Shown piece by piece: positions 6,860 through 13,815 of a stretch of DNA of 13,940 nt. The notes under the pieces were generated by a model. That model was not told where the DNA came from. It did not search any database and saw only the letters and a list, made by a program, of their open reading frames with translations. Positions within the stretch are counted from its first letter, which is position 1; each line of letters opens with the position of its first letter. Source of the stretch: an uncultured Collinsella sp. (GTDB lineage Bacteria; Actinomycetota; Coriobacteriia; Coriobacteriales; Coriobacteriaceae). The translations under genes and the position numbers were made by a program. The DNA lies in NCBI GenBank assembly GCA_900757265.1, contig CAAENW010000155.1, positions 1 to 13,940 of the forward strand, read 5' to 3'.

Positions 6860-7981
6860 CTATTTACAGCGCGCCTTGGGCTGCTGCTGGGTGATACAGT
6901 GGATGTTGCCGCCGCCGTAGATGACCTCGCGGGTCATAATGCCGATAACTTCGCGGTCTGGGTAGGCGGCCTGGATGTCCTTGAGCGCCTGTGCATCGTT
7001 GGGGTCGCCGAACTGCGGCACGAGCACCGCGCCGTTAATGGGCAGGAAGTTGAGGTAACTGGGCTCAAAGGCGTCCTCGGGCGTACGCGGCAGCACGCCC
7101 TCGACGGGATCGATTGTAGAAGCCTCCTCCTCGGTCATGTATACCGAGGTCGCCGGCATAATTACCTTGTGCACTTTGAGCTTGCGGCCCTTGGCGTCGG
7201 TTGCCTCGGAAAGAGTCTTGTAGGCCTCCTGGCACTCCTTGTAGAACTTGTGGTTGGGATCGTCGGTCCACATGCAGCAAACCTCGCCAGGCGCGCTAAA
7301 GCACGCAACGTCGTCCACATGACCGTTCGTCTCAAACGGGTCGATGCCGTCCTTGATCCAAATAACCTTCTCGATGCCCAGGTACTCGCTGAGTTTTGCC
7401 TCGATCTGCTCCTTGGTGTACTGCGGATTGCGGTCCTCGTTGAGCAGGCACATCTCAGTGGTCACCACGGTGCCCTGGCCGTCGCAGTTAAACGAGCCCC
7501 CCTCGAGGATGTAGTCCTCCGGACGATAACGGTTGACCTGCTCGAGCTGTGCCACCTGTAGGCCGATGCTCGCATCCTTGTCCCAGGGGAAGTACAGACC
7601 GTCAATGAAGCCGCCATATGCGTTGAAGTGGAAATGCGATAGCGCCACATCGCCCTTGTCATTAACGATGAACGCCGGACCGGGGTCGCGAATCCAGGAG
7701 TCGTTGTACTCCATGTGGATTACGCGCACGTTCTCCACGCCGTCAAAGATCTCGCACACCGCGGGGAAATCCTCAGCGTTGACGCCCACCGTAATGGGCT
7801 GGAAGCGTGCGACCGTTTTAATGATCTCGGTAAAGACCTTCTGAGCGGGCTTGGCACCGCAGCGCCACACGTCGGAGCGATGCGGCCAGAGAATCCAGGT
7901 GCGCTCCTGCTCCTCGTACTCGCCGGGCATATAGAAACCGTCTTTTTTGGGCGTTGATTCGCTCTCGTAAATGGTCTTCAT
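6860..7981 (-). CDS. aguA: Agmatine deiminase
   Basis: Hydrolyses agmatine to N-carbamoylputrescine and ammonia (EC 3.5.3.12), a cytoplasmic step from arginine-derived agmatine toward putrescine. The 373-residue protein matches the usual family length. Seen: NDSWIRDPGP (93-102, catalytic Asp99 region), FHFNAYGG (117-124), DGLYFPWDKD (127-136), EGGSFNCDGQG (160-170), NGHVDD (219-224, catalytic His221) and GGGNIHC (356-362, nucleophile Cys362). These are the guanidine-modifying enzyme signatures in agmatine deiminase form, not arginine deiminase. The ATG at 7981 follows gaggag at good spacing. No agmatine:putrescine antiporter or N-carbamoylputrescine hydrolase is next to it; they may be elsewhere. 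A LuxR regulator is divergent, 181 bases away, and is the natural candidate regulator. Confidence 0.95.
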   Translation of the reverse strand: MKTIYESESTPKKDGFYMPGEYEEQERTWILWPHRSDVWRCGAKPAQKVFTEIIKTVARFQPITVGVNAEDFPAVCEIFDGVENVRVIHMEYNDSWIRDPGPAFIVNDKGDVALSHFHFNAYGGFIDGLYFPWDKDASIGLQVAQLEQVNRYRPEDYILEGGSFNCDGQGTVVTTEMCLLNEDRNPQYTKEQIEAKLSEYLGIEKVIWIKDGIDPFETNGHVDDVACFSAPGEVCCMWTDDPNHKFYKECQEAYKTLSEATDAKGRKLKVHKVIMPATSVYMTEEEASTIDPVEGVLPRTPEDAFEPSYLNFLPINGAVLVPQFGDPNDAQALKDIQAAYPDREVIGIMTREVIYGGGNIHCITQQQPKARCK

Positions 7982-8060
7982 GTTGGCTCCTCACTTTGGG
8001 TCGAACCTGTTTGATGACACCCCCATTGTGCTGCGGCGACAACGGCGTCTCAATGGGCCT

Positions 8061-8070
8061 TGGGTACCCA
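8061..8070. promoter_or_regulatory. Candidate operator in the aguA / luxR divergent region
   Basis: A perfect 10-base palindrome, tgggtaccca, lies about mid-way in the 181-base divergent gap. It is embedded in a wider aatggg ... cccatt pairing (8052-8072). A second near-palindrome, ggcacgcatgcc (8120-8131), is closer to the luxR gene. LuxR-type HTH proteins usually bind short inverted repeats as dimers, so these are plausible sites. I could not fix convincing -35/-10 boxes. Confidence 0.35.
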
Positions 8071-8162
8071 TTCGGCAGCCAAAAGTCGACCGTTCACTGA
8101 CCTAAAGTTCTAGTGGACCGGCACGCATGCCATACTGGCTAGATGGCACGAAAGGACTCTCC

Positions 8163-8957
8163 ATGACACATGCGAACAACGCAGATAACCAGAACGTTGA
8201 GCTCTTTGCTCAAGATTGGGCCGCTCTCAACGAATGCGCACTGTGGACACATGAGCAGGGGTCGCTCAGTGCACTGCAGGAAGGCCTACTCAAACGCATC
8301 GCAGACGTGATTGTGCACCGTGTCTCGATGTTCGATATCGCCCAGACGGGGGCTCACGGACAAACGCAATTTGTTCGCCCCGTCGCATACGGAATGTCCG
8401 CACAGGCGCTTGATGATTATTACGAACGCTACGCCGCGTATGACTACACCATTTGGAGCTTTGACACGCGGGTGGTCGATGTATATCGCGATCTGGACCT
8501 GGTGGATGTCGAGCGCCGCAATGGCACGCCCATCTACCTGGAATGGATGCAGCCCCTGGGAATTTATTATGGCTGCACGGCCACACTGGCGCACAAGGCC
8601 ACGCCGCTCGGCTCGATTACGCTGTTCCGCGCCGAGCAAGACGGCGACTTTACCGATTCGGAGCTCGAGATCCTCCGCCAGATTGCCCGGCACCTGAGCT
8701 TGCACCTGCATCAGCTGCTCCCACACGGGTATGCCGAGGGCGCAGATGAAAGCCCCGCCAGCGTGCTTGCCATCAAGGCCGCTCTGCTCCCCCGCGAAGC
8801 CGAGGTCCTCAAGTTCATGCTCACCGGCAAGACCAACCACGAGATAGCTGTTGAGCTCTATATCTCCGAGTCGACCGTCAAAAAGCACGTCAACGCCATC
8901 TACCGCAAACTCGGCGTCAAAAACCGCATGGGTCTCATGGCGCTGCTGCAGCCGTAG
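8163..8957 (+). CDS. Soluble LuxR-family regulator, divergent from aguA
   Basis: A 264-residue cytoplasmic DNA-binding regulator. Residues about 206-264 form the LuxR/GerE helix-turn-helix: LLPREAEVLKFMLTGKTNHE, then AVELYISESTVKKHVNAIYR. The ~190-residue N-terminal half has no membrane helix and alternates strands and helices in a way that resembles a GAF or autoinducer-like sensory fold (GCTATLAHKATPLGSITLFR, then DFTDSELEILRQIARHL, which is typical of GAF-type ends); this is inference. ATG 8163 follows aaaggactctcc at good spacing. An in-frame ATG at 8127 would add 12 residues but has no ribosome binding site. The gene runs away from aguA and probably controls aguA and itself in response to a small molecule, conceivably agmatine or a polyamine. 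Confidence 0.85.
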   Translation: MTHANNADNQNVELFAQDWAALNECALWTHEQGSLSALQEGLLKRIADVIVHRVSMFDIAQTGAHGQTQFVRPVAYGMSAQALDDYYERYAAYDYTIWSFDTRVVDVYRDLDLVDVERRNGTPIYLEWMQPLGIYYGCTATLAHKATPLGSITLFRAEQDGDFTDSELEILRQIARHLSLHLHQLLPHGYAEGADESPASVLAIKAALLPREAEVLKFMLTGKTNHEIAVELYISESTVKKHVNAIYRKLGVKNRMGLMALLQP

Positions 8958-8993
8958 TGCACTCCCCTTCGGGACAGCATGGATCCACTTTGG

Positions 8994-9070
8994 TTTACAA
9001 ACGGCGGATGAGCCAGTTGTAAATGACTTGGCCGATAACAGATGATGTTGACCAACTGTTATCGGCCAAG
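8994..9070. repeat. Two consecutive hairpins, one with a 15-bp perfect stem
   Basis: First, tttacaa (8994-9000) pairs with ttgtaaa (9017-9023). Directly after it, cttggccgataacag (9027-9041) pairs perfectly with its reverse complement at 9056-9070 around a 14-base loop. They lie between the convergent ends of the LuxR gene and the MATE gene, 36 bases past the LuxR stop, so they may end its transcript. Neither strand shows a proper T-tract, so this may be a palindromic repeat. Confidence 0.5.
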
Positions 9071-9249
9071 CGGATATCAACATGCAGCCTTTGTTTGCAG
9101 AAAAACCTGAGACCCTAAAGGGATGAAATCTAATAAAAGGTCCTCGGTAATTACCATAATCTTGTAGTAGTGTTTTCCACAATCTTATAGTAGCCCAGTT
9201 CAGAAGCGTTATTTATAGAACCGATATCTCGGACCCTAAATAACAATAA
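9071..9249. other. AT-rich spacer with short direct repeats
   Basis: No gene is visible. The stretch is clearly AT-richer than its surroundings. It holds a direct repeat, aatcttgtagtag (9158-9170) and aatcttatagtag (9181-9193), offset by 23 bases. It also has a perfect palindrome ggtaattacc (9146-9155) and two copies of gaccctaaa (about 9110 and 9232). This could be the remnant of a lost mobile element; no transposase fragment could be read. Confidence 0.35.
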
Positions 9250-9282
9250 CCACCACAATGGGGGCTGTCCCCATTGTGGTGG
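9250..9282 (-). terminator. Terminator of the MATE transporter gene
   Basis: A perfect 14-bp stem, ccaccacaatgggg (9250-9263) against 9269-9282, closes a five-base loop. On the minus strand it is followed by the T-rich ttattgttattt. It lies about 50 bases past the MATE stop and would close the amidohydrolase-MATE transcript. Confidence 0.8.
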
Positions 9283-9333
9283 CTTGCAGGCGAGTTAACT
9301 TGTTCGACTATCGTACGCCAGCCATGTCCGAGC

Positions 9334-10710
9334 CTAGAGCGTGGCAAGGCGCTTGGACTCGTGCGCGGCGAGCGCAATGGAGATGATGCCGGTAATGGCG
9401 TCGGCCACCACCAGGGCGATCCACACGCCCTCAACACCCATCATGTTGCCGAGGAGGTACATAAGCGGCACAGAGCAGATCACATAGCGAAGCAGGCCGG
9501 TAAACGTGGCGACACCAACCTTCTCGACCGCCTGGAAATATATCGACATGGTCATGGCAAGATAGCCCAGGGCAACAGCCAGGATGACGGTACGCGTGGC
9601 GTTGGCGGCAACCTCAACGAGCGCAGGATCGCTGCCGGCAAAGAAGGCGCACACCGGAGTGGCGGCAAGCCAGAGCGCGACGGTGACCAGCGCCAGCGTC
9701 ACAACCTGGTACTTAAGCGTGCAAGAGAGCGTCTCCTTAAGGCGCGCCCAAGCCTTGGCGCCGGCGTTGAAGGCGGCAATGGGCTGCAGGCCATACGAGA
9801 AGCACTGGGCGACCATCATGGTAATGTAGAGGATGTAGCCGTTGATCACGCCAAAAGCCGCGATGTAGAGCGAACCCATATCGCCGCCGAGCTGGCCAAG
9901 CAGCGAGTTGGCAACGGTGTTAAAGATAAAGGTCGCGCCCTGGACCAGGAAGAACGGGAAGCCGATCTTGAGGATCTGGCCGCAGACGGCGAGGTCGAGC
10001 TTAAGGTCGGCCAGGCTAATCTGGAGCTGGGACTTTTTGCCCCCGATGAACCAGAAGATACCGATGGCCCAGATACCGATGGAAAGCCCGTAGTACACGC
10101 CGGCGCCCATAACGCCAAACTTGAGCACAAACGTAGAAAGCGCGAGCCAGCAGATGGCAACGATGGCCGAAACGGTCATGAGGTTGGCCTGGACCTGAAC
10201 CTTCTCGTCCACACGCATCACAGCGGTGACCATCTGGCCAATGACCGTGAGCGGCAGCAGCACGGCGAAGGTGCGCACGCCGGCAACGGTATCGGCCATG
10301 ATGTCGGGCGTGGCGCCAAAGAATGCGCAGATGGGCTCGGTAAACACGGCCATCACCACAGCAAGCAGCACACTCACAATCGTGGTGAGCCAAAAGCCCT
10401 GGCTAAAAGCCTTGCTTGCGCCCTTAATGTCGCCGGCACCCAAAAGGTTGCCCACCACGGCGGGCACGCCGGTGCCAAACAGGTTGCCAAAGGCCAGGTT
10501 GATGTACTCGACCGACATGATGATCGAGACGCAGGCCAGGCCGTGGGCACCCAGGCCCCAACCCATCACGAGGCCCTCGAGGACCACCATGATGATCTGG
10601 GCGAGCATGCCCTGGCCGGTGACGATGGTGTACTTACGCACCAGACCGGGAATCGGTTGGGAGGCGAGCTCGCGCTCCTCCTCCACGGCAGCGGTTACTT
10701 CTTCTGCCAT
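9334..10710 (-). CDS. MATE-family multidrug/metabolite exporter
   Basis: A 458-residue integral membrane antiporter of the MATE family, which exports organic cations or other metabolites using H+ or Na+ gradients. It is of normal length, with about twelve hydrophobic helices in two six-helix halves. Family landmarks: the N-terminal QPIPGLVRKYTIVTG entry, GTGVPAVVGNLLGAGD (first half), FFGATPDIMADTVAG, and QPIAAFNAGAKAWARLKETL (second half), matching the usual QPI-x-x-NxGAK motif. The ATG at 10710 follows aaaggggagaaca at good spacing; an in-frame extension to 10788 adds a non-hydrophobic stretch made of intergenic hairpin and is rejected. The gene begins 87 bases after the cytoplasmic amidohydrolase on the same strand and is probably co-transcribed. 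It may export that enzyme's product or a toxic substrate; the substrate is unknown. Confidence 0.92.
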   Translation of the reverse strand: MAEEVTAAVEEERELASQPIPGLVRKYTIVTGQGMLAQIIMVVLEGLVMGWGLGAHGLACVSIIMSVEYINLAFGNLFGTGVPAVVGNLLGAGDIKGASKAFSQGFWLTTIVSVLLAVVMAVFTEPICAFFGATPDIMADTVAGVRTFAVLLPLTVIGQMVTAVMRVDEKVQVQANLMTVSAIVAICWLALSTFVLKFGVMGAGVYYGLSIGIWAIGIFWFIGGKKSQLQISLADLKLDLAVCGQILKIGFPFFLVQGATFIFNTVANSLLGQLGGDMGSLYIAAFGVINGYILYITMMVAQCFSYGLQPIAAFNAGAKAWARLKETLSCTLKYQVVTLALVTVALWLAATPVCAFFAGSDPALVEVAANATRTVILAVALGYLAMTMSIYFQAVEKVGVATFTGLLRYVICSVPLMYLLGNMMGVEGVWIALVVADAITGIISIALAAHESKRLATL

Positions 10711-10753
10711 TGTTCTCCCCTTTCCTTGAGAGAGTAGTGCTGAATGGATGTCA

Positions 10754-10781
10754 GGCGGCTGACAACTGGCGCCAAGCCGCC
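10754..10781. promoter_or_regulatory. Intercistronic hairpin between amidohydrolase and MATE genes
   Basis: ggcggct (10754-10760) pairs with agccgcc (10775-10781). A palindromic tggcgcca lies in the loop. It has no T-tract in either direction, so it would not fully end transcription. It could protect or partly attenuate the mRNA between the two genes. Confidence 0.35.
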
Positions 10782-10797
10782 CAACCAAACGATGGCG

Positions 10798-12426
10798 CTA
10801 GGCCTCAAAGACCACCTTGCCGGCGATCATCGTAAGGGCCGCGGTAGCCTCGAGCACCTCTGCCGGCTCGCAGGTAAAGAGATTGCGGTCGAGTACGCAA
10901 ATGTCGGCTTGCTTGCCGCAGGCGAGTGTGCCGATGCGGTCCTCGGCATGCATAGCGTAGGCGCTGCCGTAGGTGTATGCGCGCAGGGCCTCGGCCATAG
11001 TGATTCGCTCCTCGGGGAACCAACCCTCAGGATTAGATCCATCCTCGAGCATGCGGTAGACCGCTCCATAGACTTCCTCCATAGGCTCAAGCCCCACGAC
11101 CGGGAAGTCGGAGCCCAGATGCACGCAGGCACCGCTCGCGAGCAGGCTATGAATTGGCCACGAGAGCGCCGCGCGCTCGGGACCAACGGCGTCGTCCTTT
11201 GCCAAGTCTGCCATATCAAGCAGCATATGCCACGGCTGCATGGCCGGACAGACGCCGAGCTCCGCATAGCGCGGCAAATCCTCAGGTTGAACAGTCTCGT
11301 TGTGCTCCATGGAGTGACGACAGCCCATAAGACCGTAACGCTTCTCGCCCTCCTCGAAGCAGTCCAGGATAAAGCGTACGGAACGATCGCCTATGGCATG
11401 GATGCGCGTGTCGACACCCCACTCAAGCGCTTTAAGGATGGCTTTGCGCACACGCTCAGGTTCCTCAGCCGGCTCGCCACAGGTCTCGGGAGCATTAGCA
11501 TAGGGCTCGAGCATCCAAGCAGTATGATCGGAACACACACCGTCAATGAACTGCTTAAAGCCATGCCACTCGACTTGCGTGCCCGGGAAGTCGTATTTCG
11601 CCCGAATCTCCTCGAGCGTCATGGCCTCGTTCTCAAAAAGGTCTGTGTACATGAACACGCGCAACGGAAGTTCGCCCTTGCGGTTAAGCTCCGCGAGGAA
11701 TTTATAGGGGTTATCCATGCTCACAAAAGTGGGGTTTACCATGCCGACTGTCGTAATACCGAGAGCGTTGGCACGATGCGCGGTCTTGGCAAAGGAAGCA
11801 CTAGCCACCTCGGGGGCAGGATTGTATACCTCATCCAAGAAAAGGGATCCCGCGTTGTTCGAGAAGACCCCAGTGGGGTTGCCAGCTTCATCCCTAAGAA
11901 TCTTGCCGCCTGATGGGTCTGGCGTTTCAGCAGTAATGCCGACTTTCTCGATAGCGCAGGTATTGGCACTAAACGTATGCATGTCGACCTGCTGCAAAAA
12001 TACCGGACGGTCCGAGATGTATTTGTCAATCATCGCGGCCGTGGGCATCTCGGGCACATCCCACTGGAACTGAATGATTTGGCAGCCCACAATCCACTCG
12101 TTGCTCGGGTGGCTTTCGGCAAATGCCTGAACACGCTCCATACACTGCTCGAAGCTTGTGCAATCGATGAGATTGACGGCAAAATCGGGATCAGTCATAA
12201 AGGCGCCCTGGGCAAAATGCGTATGTGAGTCGATGATGCCAGGCATGACGAGCCTATCGCCATAGTCGCACACCTCAGTATCGGGGCCGATAAAAGCGTC
12301 GAGGTACTTATCTTCGCCGCACGCAACAATTCTGTCACCTGCGACGGCAACGCCGCCCTTGAACGGTGCCAGCCCGTCACCAGTGAACACAGCATTGCTT
12401 TTGATGACTAAATCCGCTTTGTCCAT
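10798..12426 (-). CDS. Cytoplasmic YtcJ-like amidohydrolase (amidohydrolase family 3)
   Basis: A predicted metal-dependent hydrolase of 542 residues, substrate unknown. Seen: MPGIIDSHTH (61-70, HxH at 68/70), GFKQFIDG (289-296, candidate carboxylated Lys291), RIHAIGDRSV (341-350, His343), HSMEHNE (371-377) and HLGSDFPV (436-443, Asp440). The C-terminal small beta domain ends with IGTLACGKQADICVLD. There is no signal peptide, unlike its paralogue at 1997-3799, so it should act in the cytoplasm. The ATG at 12426 is preceded by gaggagg at five bases; the frame is open further upstream to 12594 but covers a hairpin-bearing leader. A 7-TM LuxR gene lies 307 bases upstream and a MATE transporter follows, suggesting a sensed-degraded-exported set. 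Confidence 0.92.
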   Translation of the reverse strand: MDKADLVIKSNAVFTGDGLAPFKGGVAVAGDRIVACGEDKYLDAFIGPDTEVCDYGDRLVMPGIIDSHTHFAQGAFMTDPDFAVNLIDCTSFEQCMERVQAFAESHPSNEWIVGCQIIQFQWDVPEMPTAAMIDKYISDRPVFLQQVDMHTFSANTCAIEKVGITAETPDPSGGKILRDEAGNPTGVFSNNAGSLFLDEVYNPAPEVASASFAKTAHRANALGITTVGMVNPTFVSMDNPYKFLAELNRKGELPLRVFMYTDLFENEAMTLEEIRAKYDFPGTQVEWHGFKQFIDGVCSDHTAWMLEPYANAPETCGEPAEEPERVRKAILKALEWGVDTRIHAIGDRSVRFILDCFEEGEKRYGLMGCRHSMEHNETVQPEDLPRYAELGVCPAMQPWHMLLDMADLAKDDAVGPERAALSWPIHSLLASGACVHLGSDFPVVGLEPMEEVYGAVYRMLEDGSNPEGWFPEERITMAEALRAYTYGSAYAMHAEDRIGTLACGKQADICVLDRNLFTCEPAEVLEATAALTMIAGKVVFEA

Positions 12427-12490
12427 ATGAGCCTCCTCAGACGTTACAGGACAATGGATGAACGCCACGATACGGCGCGCCCAATCGGTG

Positions 12491-12511
12491 AGGGAGCATT
12501 TGTTGCTCCCT
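12491..12511. promoter_or_regulatory. Hairpin / inverted repeat in the leader of the second amidohydrolase
   Basis: agggagca (12491-12498) pairs perfectly with tgctccct (12504-12511) around a five-base loop, about 65 bases upstream of the amidohydrolase ATG. There is no T-tract on the minus strand. It could be an operator half-site pair for a dimeric regulator or an mRNA leader hairpin. Confidence 0.4.
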
Positions 12512-12658
12512 GCATGACACGTGCCTACGAGCGGTCGGGCGTCTGTCCAGCGCCCTACTCCCCGTGTCAACACCCATTGACGCACCTCCTGCACAAGCTG
12601 CCAAGATGGAAGCGGGCGAACGGACGGGTTAAGCAGGTTTACACGTCTGACCAGGTAT

Positions 12659-12680
12659 TTTATTGTCTAAGTTTATTGTC
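12659..12680. promoter_or_regulatory. Direct repeat in the AT-rich control region upstream of the second amidohydrolase
   Basis: The 9-mer tttattgtc occurs at 12659-12667 and again at 12672-12680, a 13-base period, within the most AT-rich part of the 307-base gap between the LuxR gene and the amidohydrolase. On the coding (minus) strand it reads gacaataaa twice. It is a plausible activator-binding or promoter region. The rest of the gap (12512-12658 and 12681-12733) shows no gene. Confidence 0.3.
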
Positions 12681-12733
12681 GCTTCTTTACGCCGAGTGGT
12701 CTGCGATATGCCGTCAGCCGATCCACCCCAGCC

Positions 12734-13726
12734 TTACGAGCGCCAGAATGTCTCAATCAAGTCGTCGCGCGCCTTGACTTCGCTCTTTACATAGATGCGA
12801 TGCAGGTGAGCCTTGACGGTACCTGGGCTAATCACAAGTTCATTAGCAATATTTTGGACATCGAGTCCACGCAATACGAGTGTAAGCACTTCCTGTTCGC
12901 GCTTTGAAAGCCCATGCTCGTCCGAGAAAATCGCAACACGCGAGACAAGGTCCTCCCGTGCATCACGGCGCTCTGTCGCTACCTCTTCATCGGCACGAGG
13001 GTGACGCGAGAACACACGTAAGATATGGCTGAACTGTTTAAATAGCTGAACGGCTGCAGCAACAAACAATAAATTCTCTGAGATATTCCGCTCGCCCAGA
13101 TACCATAAAAAGGCGCTCACCATCACGTTGTCAACGTCAGGCGTGCAGAATAGGATCATATAGGTATCCTCGATAACCACCATCACGGTAAGCACGCAGG
13201 CTATGCGAAAGAACGTCCGAGAGCGCTCAAGATCGAGCCGCTCAGCCCTATTCTCCGTCTTGCGATAGCGGGCGTAAGCATATACCAAGCAGAATGCCAT
13301 TCCCAAATCGCGCGAAAGCCAAAAAAGATATTGCTGAACCTGGCCCGCAAAGCCAGTACGAGGCACCAGAGCAAGCTGAAGCACGGCGATCGGTACGACA
13401 TATGCGGCAACGCGCTTAACGGTCACCTCATCGTGTAAGCGAAACGTTACCCAAAGCCATACGCACGCAAGAATCGCCACGCCCAGCGCGCAGCGCAGTA
13501 ACGGATGTTGAAGCGGCTCATTAAACGTCACCACATAGTCATATTTGAGCCGGTTGTACTCATCAAAGAAGATCACCGACATATCGAAGATATAGAGAAG
13601 GAAGCCCGCGGCCGCCACCAAACAATCGCGTCGACGAGTCATGAGCCATATTACGAGTGCAGTTGATGCCGTCACCAATCCAACGCCCATGACAAGAATC
13701 GTGTAGATAAAGAATGCGAAGCTCAT
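12734..13726 (-). CDS. Seven-TM membrane-bound LuxR-family transcriptional regulator (second paralogue)
   Basis: 330 residues with the same architecture as the regulator at 3938-4900. About seven hydrophobic helices fill the first ~235 residues, a charged linker (about 240-262) follows, and a LuxR/GerE HTH occupies about 272-328 (KREQEVLTLVLRGL, then IANELVISPGTVKAHLHRIY). Both proteins start MSxF and end SFWxx or TFWRS. Shared positions are FFDEY (53-57), HP (74-75), VVIED (183-187) and ERNISEN (212-218). ATG 13726 follows gaggg; the frame runs open to 13831, but that extension overlaps the divergent gene's control region. It probably regulates the downstream amidohydrolase and MATE genes. 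The signal is unknown; the conserved acidic and Asn/Glu residues near the membrane are candidate sensor positions. Confidence 0.88.
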   Translation of the reverse strand: MSFAFFIYTILVMGVGLVTASTALVIWLMTRRRDCLVAAAGFLLYIFDMSVIFFDEYNRLKYDYVVTFNEPLQHPLLRCALGVAILACVWLWVTFRLHDEVTVKRVAAYVVPIAVLQLALVPRTGFAGQVQQYLFWLSRDLGMAFCLVYAYARYRKTENRAERLDLERSRTFFRIACVLTVMVVIEDTYMILFCTPDVDNVMVSAFLWYLGERNISENLLFVAAAVQLFKQFSHILRVFSRHPRADEEVATERRDAREDLVSRVAIFSDEHGLSKREQEVLTLVLRGLDVQNIANELVISPGTVKAHLHRIYVKSEVKARDDLIETFWRS

Positions 13727-13815
13727 ACTACCCTCATTCCGCGCACAACCAGCTTGATTCCGCATTACAGTTATGGTAAGACATCGAACGAATACCAAGA
13801 TCGAAAGGAGATGCC

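Noticed and set aside
8127..8162. Upstream ATG for the soluble LuxR gene
   Set aside because: It adds 12 residues with no Shine-Dalgarno sequence and overlaps a candidate operator; ATG 8163 has a good one.
9071..9249. Transposase remnant
   Set aside because: No reading frame in the stretch gives recognisable transposase sequence; only composition and repeats suggest foreign origin.
9274..10737. 487-codon plus-strand frame opposite the MATE gene
   Set aside because: Its translation is rich in His, Gly, Arg and Asp as expected from the complement of a membrane protein gene. The MATE motifs are unmistakable on the minus strand.
10744..11913. 389-codon plus-strand frame opposite the second amidohydrolase
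   Set aside because: A shadow of a gene with complete family motifs, and no ribosome binding site.
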